Made by a program: the position numbers and the translations under genes. Shown one piece after another: positions 10,171-20,596 of a DNA stretch of 64,000 bases. The stretch spans positions 68,351,676 through 68,415,675 of the forward strand of contig CM043969.1 in the NCBI GenBank assembly GCA_014529385.2, given 5' to 3'. Below the pieces are notes generated by a model. The model saw only the letters and a list, made by a program, of their open reading frames with translations. It had not been told where the DNA came from and searched no databases. The DNA is from Adiantum capillus-veneris (Eukaryota; Streptophyta; Polypodiopsida; Polypodiales; Pteridaceae). Every line of letters begins with the position of its first letter. The stretch's first letter is position 1.

Positions 10171-11319
10171 GTTAATAGGAACCTTTAGATCCAATATCTT
10201 GGCCAATAGCATAGCAAAAAGTTTCTCGGATACATACGTTGGGTTGTTCTTAAGGCTTACTGCTTCAGCTACAAATCTGTAAGCAGTGGAAGCTTCCAGT
10301 CCTGCTACTGGAACACCTTGACCACTTGCCTTGCGCTTACGTTTAGCTGCTTCATTCTCCTTCAGGGCTATACTTATCTGCTGTGGAGTTGCCACAGATG
10401 GTTTGGGCTCGTTGGGCATTCTGAATGGTGTCATTCCAGTAGTGACCTTATAAGCTGTCCTATAAGCCCATAGAGCAGTCTGGAGTTTCAAATCCCATTG
10501 GTCTGGTTTCTTTTGCACCACCTTAGTGAGAATAGTCTTTAATGTCTTGTTGCTACTTTCAGCTTGTCCAATGCATCTGGGATAGTAAGGAGTAGATTTC
10601 CGATGCTTGACTGAAAGCATATCCAATAGGATTTCCATAGTGTCATTGATAAAATGTGTTCCTTGATCTGTCACAATCTCTACTGAACATCCATATCGGC
10701 AGACAATATTCTCAAATAGAAACCTTGCAGTTGACTTGGTTGTGTTGTCAAGAAGAACCTTAGCTTCAACCCACTTGGTTACATAACAAGTAGCCATTAC
10801 TATGTACTTGTTCTTCCTGGGGGTAACCTTCTTAAAAGGTCCCATAAAATCTAGTCACCATTTCATGAACACTCCCAGTGGTTGTACTGGCATCAAAGGA
10901 GTCAAATCTGCAGCTGTTGGTCGACCCATTCTTTGGCATATGTCACAATTTTTACAAAAACTTCTGACATCAGCAATCAGTGTTTTCCACCACAAACCAG
11001 CTTGCAAAATCTTCTTGTAGGTTACTTCGTTAGAAAAGTGTCCACCAGATTCACCATTATGCGCTTCTGAAATCACTTGCATTCTTCCATCCAGAGGGAC
11101 ACAACATCGAAGTATACCATCAACACCTAGTCGATAAAGTAATCCTCCGATGATAGTAAATTTCAGGCTTTTTATGATCAAAGCTTTCTTCTGGTTCTGC
11201 TTCCAATCCTCTGGAAAGGCACCTTGGGAAAGAAATCGATAAATATCGTACCATTTAGGATCAACTGATTCTTCTGCCTCTAACTGAAATAAGTCAGTGT
11301 CCACTAGTTCATCTCTCAA
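10171..11319 (-). pseudogene. Element B integrase
   Basis: The N-terminal zinc module (EAHNGESGGHFS ... CKNCDICQ) is followed by the catalytic core with LDFMGP, TDQGTHF and GQAESSNK supplying the D, D and E residues. This enzyme inserts the cDNA into the chromosome. One in-frame TGA at 10855-10857 separates MKW from LDFMGP; otherwise the frame is continuous from 11319. After MTPFRMPNEPKPS the usual C-terminal part is missing. The frame instead enters a basic segment (AAKRKRKASG) that leads into the extra ORF, so the integrase looks short or fused. No chromodomain. Confidence 0.85.
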
Positions 11320-13167
11320 GGGTGATTCTGGATAACCTCCCGTACTTCTTGAGAGAAAATCAACTCCACAATGGTTTTTGTCAGGCTTATGGCAATTCTG
11401 AATTCAAACTCCATTAGGAACATCATCCATCTTATCAGCCTGCCTTGAATAATGACTTTGTTAATCAGAAACAGAAGAGCCTGATGGTTCACATAAAAAT
11501 GGAATAACTTTTCCAACAAGTAATGCTTGAACTTTGTAGCGCTGAAAACCATTCCAAGGGCTTCTCTCTCAGTAGTTGTATAGCCTTGTTCAGCCTGACT
11601 GAATCTGCGAGCGAATGGCAAAATAAACCGGATAATCAGTTCTTTCGTCTGGCTGAGCTAATATTGCCCCCATTGCCAATCCCGAAGCATCTACATGTAC
11701 ATGGAAAATAATATCCCACTTTGGCTGCCTAAAGACTGGTTTATTGATAATGGCTTTTTTCAAATTTTGGAAGCTCTCTTCACATTCATCAGTCCAGTTG
11801 AACTTATTGGTCTTCTTTGTAAGCTCATATAGTGGTACTGCTTGAGAAGCAAACTTATGTACAAATCTTCTATAAAAATTCACATAACCCAAGAAAGAGC
11901 TCAACTCTAAAGTAGTTTTGGGTGCTTTAGCTTGCTGAACACACTGAATTTTGTCATTGGCCATCTCTATTCCATTTCGGGAAACCACATGTCCCAGTAG
12001 TTGTCCCTTCCAGACTAGAAAAACAGATTTGAATGGATTCAAACAAATCCACTTCTCCTGATAGCGTTTGAAAACCATTTCTAGGAATAGTAGGTGTTGT
12101 TCCTCATCTGAATAGACCGTAAAGTCATCCATGAAAATGGAGAGGAACCAATGAAGGAATTCATTAAACATCTCCATCATACACCACTGAAATGTAGTTG
12201 GTGCATTGCACAGGCCAAAAGGCATCACCAGATACATGAAAGCTCCCCATTCAGTGATGAAAGTGGTCTTGGCTCTATCTTCAGGAGCGATCTGTAACTG
12301 ATTATAGCCACTGTAACCATCCATGAAGCTATACATTTCATATCCTGCGATCTCATCAAGCAACAGGTCAACAAAAGGCAAGGGAAATGGATCTTTGATA
12401 GTTTGGGCGTTTAGTTTCCTATAGTCGACACAAACTCTCAATTTTGCATTCTTCTTGGGAAAAACGACTATGGGAAATAGCCAATCGCTACTGGCCACCT
12501 CTATAATGAACCCAACCTTGAGAAGATTATCAATCTCCTCCTTGACCTTCTTTGCATAGTTGGGGTTCATCCGGTATCTTTGCAGTCGTACTGGCCTAGC
12601 ATCTGGCTTCAGCGGTATTCGATGCTGACATACTTCAGGATCCACTCCCTTCAAATCTGTATGTTCCCAGGCAAACACATCTTTATAGTTCTGGAACATC
12701 TTACATGCCTTCTCCTTCATTGCCGGGGTGAGGTGCTTATTGACCTTGATCATCCTAGGATTATCCTCCGATCCTAGGTTCCACTCTTCCACTTCTTAGT
12801 CGTCTAGAAGCAACCAATTAGGCCCGCCTCCTTTTCGTTTGGTCGACTCTTCAGCGTAATCCCAGGATGGTCCATTCATTTCTAAATCAGTATTCTGATC
12901 CACTGGGTATTCTTTAGAACGTACTGGTTCCTCTACCATACCAGTATCAGCTGGTTCCACCATCCTTCCAGTTAGCTGAACTGTTCTTTCCCCTGTGTTG
13001 ACTTCAATAAACTGATCAGGGAATTGTCTTTTCTTCTTATCAGCGTGCTCTTTATTCAGCAAGACTGCATTCAAGTCAATCTCTGCCAAAGGGAATATGT
13101 TCATGGCCGCTAGCATTCCCTCAATCTTCTTGGCCCTGTACTTCTGACATAACTCCTTCAGCCTCAT
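11316..13167 (-). pseudogene. Element B reverse transcriptase-RNase H with N-terminal linker
   Basis: RT copies element RNA into cDNA. The palm is well preserved: FPIVVFPKKN, VCVDYRKLNAQTIKDPFPLP, MPFGLCNAPTTFQ and the catalytic FMDDFTVYSD; FLGYVNFYRRFV lies in the thumb. RNase H begins at FHVHVDASGLAMGAILAQ and continues in another frame at 11316-11621 (GYTTTEREALGMVFSATKF), so one shift lies near 11615. The linker frame 12796-13167 is in phase with RT and separated by a single TAA at 12796-12798. The FMDDF form of the active site is typical of the Athila side of the gypsy tree. Confidence 0.9.
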
Positions 13168-13169
13168 TT

Positions 13170-13560
13170 CCTTTCTCTATCTCCTAGTATTGTTTGTCTG
13201 GATTTGGATTCTACCACTGGCCCCTTCTATGGTTAATGTTTGGTTTGCATAGTCATGAACAGCATGTGTTGTTCTCAACCATGGGCGCCCTAGTAGAATC
13301 CCATATGCCCTTTGCACATCCAGAACTAAGAAACTGGTTTTGAATTTCTCCCTCCCAACTCTTATCTACATATTTTCAATCATACCCGTCGCCTGTACCA
13401 CTCTATGATCTGCCATTCATACTTTGAATGGTGCTGGTTTCATATTAGGGATACCCATTCTCTGTTGGAGATGAACTCCCATTATGTTGACTCCTGCTCC
13501 TCCATCCAAGATAACACTTGAGAGAGGTTCCCACTACTTCCTAACCTTGTAGTCTACCTG
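13170..13560 (-). pseudogene. Element B aspartic protease
   Basis: A minus-strand frame contains VILDGGAGVNIM near 13480-13520, the retropepsin active site in the DGG form common in Tat/Athila-like elements, then GILLGRPWLRTTHAV (around 13280-13320), the second conserved loop. It lies between gag and RT as expected. In-frame stops occur at four or more places (for example near 13520, 13425, 13370 and 13180), so it is not functional. Confidence 0.7.
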
Positions 13561-13618
13561 AATAAGTGGAACTTCATCATCTCGGACGGTCGTCAGGTCC
13601 ACTGTTCTGGCCTCCACC

Positions 13619-15687
13619 TCAGCTTTCCTGAGCTGTTTGATAAAAGTTGGCCACTTCAGGCAAGGTTTTTTTGATATCCTCCAGCTCTACAGTCAACTTC
13701 TGAATTCTATCACAAATTTTCACATGAATTTCTTCTCTTTCTTGGTCAGACTGATTGTCAGATCTTGAAGAACTGGTATCTTCACACTGCCATTCCTCTT
13801 TTGTAGTGCTTCCACTCCTTCCATCAACTCTTAGTTCATCAGCTAGTCCATGTACCGTAGTCAGCAAGGTCTCAGTTATGGCCGGTACTGACTGATCTTT
13901 ATCAGTCAATTGGGCTGGTATCCTCTGAATGACTCTAGCTTCAGAACTTTCTGGCTGCTCTGGCAGCTTCTTGGCTAAATCCTCCGTGATTTTAGCCGCT
14001 AGTTCCCTTTTTTCTTACCACTCATCTACCACCTTCTCTTTACCTTTGGCCTTCCAAATTTCTCTTTGTTGAGCCCACTTGCTGCTGGTAGGATTGACTG
14101 GTGCTTCTGAAGTGTCTGGAATTTCTTCAATAACTACGCCCTTGCTTCTAGTAACTACCCTTACCGGGACTGGCTCTGGTGCCTTAGCCTCAGTAGTAGT
14201 TGTTGCAGGTGCATCTGGGCATTGGGCTACAAAATGGCCATACTTCCCACAAGTGTAGCAATTCATGCTCCTATTCTGGAAGTTGCCATGTCCTCTGTCT
14301 CTGCCCATACCTGGTTGGAATCGACCACGTCCCTGACCAATACCACTGGTACCTGGTCTCTCCTCTTGAGCTACTTTGACTGGTTCTACCTTCACTGGTT
14401 CAGTGTAGGCAACCACTGATAGATCTTTGCCTTTCTTAAAGTGGTGGATCCTGATGCCACAATTGTTCCATAGATGACCAAAAGCCTTGCAGTAGGTACA
14501 TTGTGGACATTCATTGGAGATATGGTCCTTGGATTTGCATTTCGAACACCAAGTCTCCATCTTCCGAACTGGCTGTCTTGTGTGGCTAATTTCGGCAATT
14601 TGTCTAGCCATTTCTTCAATTTTCTTGGTCCAAGATCCCTTCTTTGACTTCTCCTTGGCTCGTTCATTAGAGCTGCTCTCGGAGCTACTAGACACCTCAC
14701 TGGAATCAGAATTTTCAGTAGCAGAGCTACTGCTACTGGTCCTTTGCTTCTTGTGGCTCTTTTCCTTCTTGGCCTGCTGTTCCAGCTTTAATGCCCTTTG
14801 GACCAGATCATTGAATTTCTTGGTAGGGGCTGGTACTTCTTGCTCTCTAAGCTTTTTTCTTCTGAACCCATTCAGAAACCATCCCTCAACCTCTTCTCAG
14901 ATGGCGGTTCTTGTAACTGCCTGGTTAGCTCCTTGATCTTTTCCACATAACTGCAGACTGATAAATTTCTATGTTTGATCTTATCTAGTTCACAGAGAAT
15001 ATCTTCATCCCCTCTGTTGTCGGAATATTTCAACTTGAAGGCTTTAAGCAATTTGTTGTATGATCTGAGCTGGCAGGCAGGGTAATGGTAATACCATTTC
15101 CTCGCTACCTCCTTCAAGGTTTGTGGAAAATATTCCCCCCAATCATCTTCATCAATATTTTTCAGCTCAATATACTGCTCGAAAGCATGTATGTGAACGT
15201 TTGGATCATCCTTCTTACCTCCCTTGAATATTGAAAAAGAAATTTTCAGGGAAGCAGTGTAATCATTTCGATTACCACTAATCCTGCCACTTCTCTTCTT
15301 GGATTCAGAATGGCGCTTGGGAGTCTTCTTGCAATTGTCAGTGTTAGCATCCCAATCAATCTCTGTCTCTGTCTCAGTGTCAATGTCTTCTTTGGTTTGT
15401 CTGCTAGAAGTACGGTGACTACCTTTACTTCCCTTGGTACCCTCATCCCCCTGCCGGGACGGAGAACTCTTGGAACTCTTGGCTTTCCGTGCTTCCCGTT
15501 CTGCCCGTCGACGTCGAGAATGACTGGAGTGCTGTGAGTCCTACGCCTCATCAGCCTGACTATGCTCCTCCTAAGCCTCAGTGTCAGTCATCTTCTCTTG
15601 CTTGGAGTCAGACTCTCTTCCTGACTCCTCAGGAATGGGATCAACACGAACGGTGGATTTTCGGCCACGACTGGATTTAGGTGCCAT
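13619..15687 (-). pseudogene. Element B gag with three zinc knuckles
   Basis: The likely start is the ATG at 15687 (MAPKSSRGRKSTVRVDP). Ser/Arg/Lys-rich N-terminal region, then a capsid region (EVARKWYYHYPACQLRSYNK near 15060-15115). Three CCHC knuckles lie in 14015-14695: CSKCKSKDHISNEC, CTYCKAFGHLWNNC and CYTCGKYGHFVAQC. Gag forms the particle and the knuckles bind RNA; three is more than usual. Defects: two TAG stops about 40 and 50 codons from the start, a one-base deletion near 14873 and a TAA at 14015-14017 with the frame continuing to 13619. The 5' LTR and primer site lie just upstream. Confidence 0.85.
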
Positions 15688-15742
15688 TGCTGAAAACTTC
15701 CAACTAGGAGAAGAGTCGTTCAGTCAACGAGCTTCAGCTCAA

Positions 15743-15758
15743 GCCACCATGATCGCCA
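15743..15758 (-). other. Primer-binding site of element B
   Basis: On the minus strand TGGCGATCATGGTGGC begins three bases after the LTR end (AATTCCA). It starts with the TGG expected opposite a tRNA CCA end. The exact tRNA is not assigned. A decayed equivalent is visible in B-prime at 38611-38626. Confidence 0.6.
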
Positions 15759-15761
15759 AAA

Positions 15762-16234
15762 TGGAATTGGAGCTGATCTCTTGAGACAGCTAATTCCAGA
15801 GTTAGAAGATTTCAACTACTAGTGTGAGAAGATTTCAGACAGTAGACTAGACTGAAATCAGAAACTAGACTGGAATTTGGATACTGGAATAAGAATCAGA
15901 CTTATGTACTGGAAATAAGGTTCAAATTCAGATTCAGAATACTGGACGAGAAGTAAGTGTAACTGGAATATATGCCATGATTGGGATTACAAATCAGGAT
16001 TACATCGAATATGATTTACAAAGAGAGTACAACCGACAATACTGCCAATGATTCTCAAGTACAAGTGTAGCCAAAGTGCTAACCCAAATGATAACAATTG
16101 CCAACCCGATTACAATGTAGTGGGCCCTATTTATACACTTCGATTTTACTGTAGTAATTACCATAGTAACTACTAAGTAATTCGCTGCCCATCTCCTAAG
16201 AGGACATTCCCACATAGTGAACTATCCAACCGTC
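15762..16234 (-). repeat. 5' LTR of element B, outer four bases displaced
   Basis: Collinear with 7085-7560. The terminal TACA of that copy is missing here because copia element C starts after CCGTC. TATAAATA on the minus strand at 16129-16136 would drive transcription of the element. Confidence 0.9.
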
Positions 16235-16861
16235 TGTTAAGTATGGAGCTTGATTTACCCTTGTAATTTTCTGTGGTAAAAGCGCACATTTGTAAGGCCC
16301 CCATTATGAGGAGAAGCCATCGTGCGTGAAGGAAAATCACTCACTGAAAACCAAAATTTTCAAGGACAAGAATCAGGGGCAACTTTTTGCCGGAATATTC
16401 CTTTTTGCCGGAATATTATGGCTGGATGGCGGCCGGAAAGTGGTCGGAAAACAACCGGTCGGTTGGCCGGTGGCCGGTAGTCAATGGCCGGTGGCCGGTG
16501 GCCGAATTCAATGGCCGGTGGCCGAATTCAAAATCGGACTTGTCTTCTCAAGGGCGGCCACACATGGGCGGATTGGAGGGTCCGATTTGGACTTATTCGC
16601 ACAAGGGCGGCTACACATGGCTGTCTCTCATAAGAGAGGGCAGCCCTTTTGGCCTATAAAAGGAGGCCATTTTTACACACATTTCATAGTGTGAAGTTGA
16701 TGCAACAAGGTGAGTGTGAGGTGGTGAGAGTGAAGCAAGGCGGGAGCTCTATTAAGGGTTTAATCCCTTTGTAAACTACTTCTTCTTTTGAAGTGCTAAA
16801 GCCATTGAGTGGCTGCTTTCTCGTGGACGTAGCCCACATTGGGTGAACCACGTATATCGTG

Positions 16862-16924
<63 letters not shown>

Positions 16925-17009
16925 CTATAATCTCTTGTGTGTGAAATCTATCTCTCTCCATTAAGTAATCTACTCAAATATCTATTTAGCTACGTCTTAT
17001 TTCCTAACA
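16235..17009 (+). repeat. 5' LTR of copia element C
   Basis: Starts TGTTAAGTATGG and ends TTCCTAACA, one base short of the primer-site region, giving 775 bp. A good TATA box, TATAAAAG, lies at 16655-16662 within a small palindromic context (GGCCTATAAAAGGAGGCC). GGCCGGT-type short repeats fill 16420-16530. A CT microsatellite of about 55 bp covers 16866-16921, in the presumed transcribed leader. Confidence 0.85.
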
Positions 17010-17011
17010 AC

Positions 17012-17023
17012 TGGTATCAGAGC
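17012..17023 (+). other. Primer-binding site, tRNA-iMet (element C)
   Basis: TGGTATCAGAGC two bases after the LTR end, identical to the site of element E and complementary to the initiator tRNA-Met 3' end. Confidence 0.92.
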
Positions 17024-17082
17024 AAGGTTTGGTCGTAGCTAAATTATCTCAAGGAAAGCATTCCTTGAATTGAGTGGGAGTT

Positions 17083-18318
17083 ATGGCGGAGGAAGGGAAG
17101 CTCAAGATTGAGAAGTTCAACGGCAAAAACTGCCAACATTGGAAGATGCAGATTGAAGACTATCTCTACCAGAAGGACCTCTATTTGCCACTAGGTGGTC
17201 TTGCGAAGAAGCCCGCAACAATGGCAGATGAAGCATGGATTGTCCTTGATCGAAAGGCACTGGGAACAATCCGGTTAAGATTGGCGTCAACGGTGGCCTT
17301 CAATGTTTCGGAGATGAAGACCACGGAGGACTTGATGAAGTCACTTGACGACTTCTACGAGAAACCATCGGCATCCAATAAGGTATTTCTTATGAAGCGC
17401 TTGTTCAATCTAAAGATGGCAGAGAATGGTTCAGTTGCAGAACACCTAAATGACTTTAACACAAACATAAGTCAACTTCGATCAGTGAAAATCAATTTCG
17501 ATGACGAAGTGCGAGCTCTCTTTATACTATCATCTCTACCGGATAGTTGGGACAGCCTTGTGATGGCTGTAAGTAATTCTATCTCTGGTACAAATACTCT
17601 TAAGTTTGATGATGTTGTGGGTGTTCTCCTAAGCGAGGAAATACGAAGGAGAAGCACAAGAGAATCATCAAGTACTGCATTGTCAGTGGAAACAAGAGGA
17701 AGGCCTAAAGAGAAGTTCAAAAACCAAAAGGGTCGTGATCGCTCAAGGTGGAGCAAGTCACGCACAAATTCAATTCTTGAATGTTGGAACTGCAGCAAGA
17801 AGGTCCATGTCAAGAAGGATTGCTGGTCCAAGAAGAAGAAGGAGACAGAGTCTCAAGACAACAAGCCAACATCGGAGGCCAATGTGGCAGGTAAAGTAGA
17901 GCAAGATGCTCTAATTCTCTCATTAGACAATGTGTCTAATTCCTGGATAGTAGATTCCGGGGCTTCATTCCATGCGACACCACACAAGAAACATTTCCAA
18001 GACTACACCAAAGGTAATTTTGGGTATGTATACTTGGGAGATGATGAAGCTTGTGAGATTGTCGAAAAAGGTACAGTTTTTGTCAAAACTGCTAACGGAA
18101 ATGAATGGAAGCTTAAAGATGTTAGGCATGTTCCTTCTCTTCGCAAAAATTTGATCTCTACAGGACAATTGGACGATGAAGGTCACAACATTGCATTCGG
18201 AAACAAACGGTCGAAGATCTCAAAGGGATCTTTGGTGGTTGCCAAGGGAGAAAAAGTCGGTACACTTTACTTGTGTACTGTTAGCACGCAACCTTCAGCT
18301 TGTGCAGCAACTACATAA
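17083..18318 (+). CDS. Element C gag-protease
   Basis: ATG at 17083 (MAEEGKLKIEKFNGKNCQHW); an upstream GTG at 17074 is unlikely to be used. The gag domain has the Tnt1-like start KFNGKNCQHWKMQIEDYLYQ. A CCHC knuckle CWNCSKKVHVKKDC is near residue 234. The protease motif WIVDSGASFHATP is near residue 289. The frame ends at a TAA (18316-18318). The next codon onward reads straight into the integrase zinc module, so this is a premature stop inside one polyprotein rather than a natural end; a CAA to TAA change would explain it. Confidence 0.88.
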   Translation: MAEEGKLKIEKFNGKNCQHWKMQIEDYLYQKDLYLPLGGLAKKPATMADEAWIVLDRKALGTIRLRLASTVAFNVSEMKTTEDLMKSLDDFYEKPSASNKVFLMKRLFNLKMAENGSVAEHLNDFNTNISQLRSVKINFDDEVRALFILSSLPDSWDSLVMAVSNSISGTNTLKFDDVVGVLLSEEIRRRSTRESSSTALSVETRGRPKEKFKNQKGRDRSRWSKSRTNSILECWNCSKKVHVKKDCWSKKKKETESQDNKPTSEANVAGKVEQDALILSLDNVSNSWIVDSGASFHATPHKKHFQDYTKGNFGYVYLGDDEACEIVEKGTVFVKTANGNEWKLKDVRHVPSLRKNLISTGQLDDEGHNIAFGNKRSKISKGSLVVAKGEKVGTLYLCTVSTQPSACAATT

Positions 18319-19635
18319 GTTGACAGTGCGGTGTGGCACTACCGAATTGGGCATATGAGTGCCAAAGGAATGCAAATCCTTCAAACAAAGAAGCTTCTAC
18401 CAGGTTTGAAAGAAGTGGACTTAGAGTTCTGTGAAGATTGTGTTTATGGTAAACAAAAGAGGGTAAAATATCAAAAATCAGGAAATGAAAGAAAAAATAA
18501 AAAACTTGAGTTGGTTCATTCTGATGTTTGGGGTCCTGCAAGTACACCATCACTTGGTGGCTCATTGTACTATGTAACATTCATAGACGATGCGACTAGA
18601 AAAACATGGGTTTATGTCATGAAGAATAAATCCGATGTATTTTCCATATTTCAAAGGTGGAAAGCCTTTGTGGAGAATGAAACAGGTACCAAGGTTAAAT
18701 GCCTCAGATCCGACAATGGAGGCAAATATTGCAGCCAAGCTTTTGAAAGATTTTGTGCTAGCAATGGCATTCGGAGGCAAAGGACAACCTCAAGGACACC
18801 TCAACAAAATGGGATTTTGGAAAGGATGAACAAGACAATCATGGAGCGAGCACGAAGCATGCGGCTACATGCAGGCCTACCGCTTGAGCTTTGGCCGGAA
18901 GCTGTAAGTACGTCTGTGTACTTAATCAATCGGTCACCCTCAACGGCATTGGATGGGGGAGTTCCAGAAGAGGCATGGACAGGTAAACCAGTGAATTATG
19001 CATTTCTCAAAGTGTTTGGGTGTGACGCTTTCATGCACATAGATAGAAGCCTAAGATCAAAGCTAGATGCAAAGTCCAAAAAGTGTTTCTTCATTGGCTA
19101 TGGAGAAGGTGACTTTGGGTATCGCCTATGGAATCCTGAAGATGGTAAAATCTTAAGGAGTAGGGATGTAATTTTTAACGAACAAAATATGTACAAAGAT
19201 TACTTGGAAAGAAAAAAAACAAAAGAAACAGGTGATGAGTACATGGAGCTTGAGGACGGTGAAGACTCAAGGACTGCAAACGGTGACAATGTGCAACAAC
19301 GTCAACCAAATGAGGAGCCTCAACCTATTCCCCAAAGATCTACAAGAGCAAGTAGACCTCCAGAAAGGTTTGTTCCTTCCTTCAACCATCTCTTGATTTC
19401 AGATTCTGGAGAGCCGGAATCATACGAAGAAGCTATGCAACATGCATCCAAAGAAGAATGGACGAAGAGCATGCAAGTGGAGATGGACTCACTACATCGC
19501 AACCAAACATGGGAGTTGGTTGAGTTGCCTAAAGGTAAGCGGGCACTTCAAAACAAATGGGTGTACAAGCTGAAGGAAGAAGAAGGTGGGAAGAAAAGGT
19601 ACAAGTCTAGGCTTGTGGTAAAAGGTTTTTCTTGA
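18319..19635 (+). pseudogene. Element C integrase and start of reverse transcriptase
   Basis: In phase with the gag-protease frame. The zinc module has HYRIGHM and CEDCVYGKQ. The catalytic core shows SDVWGP (D), SDNGGKY (D) and PQQNGILERMNK (E). A linker (PQPIPQRSTRASRPPERFVPS) follows, then the RT N-terminus (MQVEMDSLHRNQTWELVELP ... NKWVYKLK). The integrase-before-RT order is diagnostic of Ty1/copia. The frame stops at a TGA after VVKGFS, and about 20 bases later a shift restores the RT frame. Core residues are all present, so decay looks recent. Confidence 0.88.
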
Positions 19636-19645
19636 AAGGAATAGT

Positions 19646-20088
19646 ATTGACTTCAATGAAATATTTTCTCCTGTTGTAAAAATGAACTCAATTAGGCTTG
19701 TCTTAAGCCTTGTGGCTGCCCATGATCTAAATCTCGAGCAAATGGATGTAAATACGGCATTCCCTCATGGTGACTTAGAGGAGGAAATCTACATGCTTCA
19801 ACCAAAGGAGTATGAAGTAAAAGGTAAGGAGAAAATGGTTTGCAGATTAAAGAAGAGCTTGTATGGTTTAAAGCAAGCATCAAGACAATGGTACTTGAAG
19901 TTTGATCGATGGATGTTGGATCATGGATTCACAAGATGTAACTCGGATCACTGCATCTACACGAAGAATTTGGGAGATGGGAAATTCATCATCCTAATGT
20001 TGTATGTTGATGACATGTTGATTGCAAGTGCTAATATGCAGGACATCAAAGACCTAAAAGAGGTCTTTGTGATGAAAATCATTGTATT
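19646..20088 (+). pseudogene. Element C reverse transcriptase, truncated
   Basis: After a one-base shift the RT frame continues: MDVNTAFPHGDLEEEIYM, LYGLKQASRQWYLKF and the catalytic LMLYVDDMLIAS. Similarity stops at about 20088, after KEVFVMK. The last ~150 residues of RT and all of RNase H are missing, and element A sequence follows on the opposite strand. Confidence 0.85.
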
Positions 20089-20432
20089 AGGCTTGCCTTG
20101 CAGATCTGTAACTCGGGCTATGCCGTTGGCAAGGCCCGTTGGCAAGGCCTCAAAGTAATTGTGGAGATCCAGTTTCTCCAAGTAATCCCCCATCTTGCTC
20201 CTGACAAATTCATTGATCTCTCGAGGTATCATGGGTAGCTCCACTGCATTTCCCTCCGGATCTTTAAATACTCTTGGTAGATTCTCAGATCATTGGTCTC
20301 TAGCAGGTCATCTTGAATCCACATGCTTGTGGGCTTCAGGGTTCCCTCTGGGATAACAAAAGGCTCCACTTCTTCTAAGTAGTCCTTGATAGTCATCATC
20401 TTCTTCTTTGCAAGTGATTTTGTGGTTGCCAT
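20089..20432 (-). pseudogene. Element A third ORF, proximal part
   Basis: Minus-strand ATG at 20432: MATTKSLAKKKMMTIKDYLE. A shift near 20270 leads to a second frame with LPMIPREINEFVRSKMGDYL, which is cut at about 20089 by the end of copia C. The distal part is probably 6483-7048, on the far side of elements B and C. The product is charged and probably helical; no known domain is evident. It starts about 165 bp beyond the palindrome array, so the array may be its upstream region. Confidence 0.5.
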
Positions 20433-20596
20433 GGATCCTGTTGCACTCAATAGTCCAAAGTTAGCGTTTTTTACATATTAGCTGATAAACCAAGTTCTGA
20501 CTACCCAAATGACTTGAAAATTGAAATAAGAACTCAAAAGGAACTAGGGAAACCCTCCCTGTGCCCACAATAGATTTCTGGCTGAAAAATAATCAT

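Larger units (their letters stand above)
7085..16234 (-). mobile_element. Element B: Ty3/gypsy (Athila/Tat-like), near full length
   Basis: Direct LTRs at 7085-7560 and 15762-16234 bound an 8.2 kb internal region holding gag, protease, RT/RNase H, integrase and a long 3' extra ORF, all minus strand. The left target flank is ATGTC (7080-7084). The right flank cannot be tested, because copia element C begins before the last four bases of the right LTR and the DNA beyond C has been deleted. Element B-prime is an older relative. Confidence 0.9.
16235..20088 (+). mobile_element. Element C: Ty1/copia (Tork/Tnt1-like), 3' truncated
   Basis: 5' LTR, tRNA-Met primer site, gag, protease, integrase and the first part of RT run left to right. 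The similarity to RT ends at about 20088, shortly after the YVDD motif. RNase H, polypurine tract and 3' LTR are absent. The left target flank is CCGTC (16230-16234), inside the B LTR; no matching right flank exists. A deletion after insertion removed the right side of C, the tip of B and part of element A. Confidence 0.85.

Noticed and set aside
17074-17082. Upstream GTG as start of the copia C gag
   Set aside because: Plant translation starts at ATG; the ATG at 17083 gives the normal gag N-terminus.
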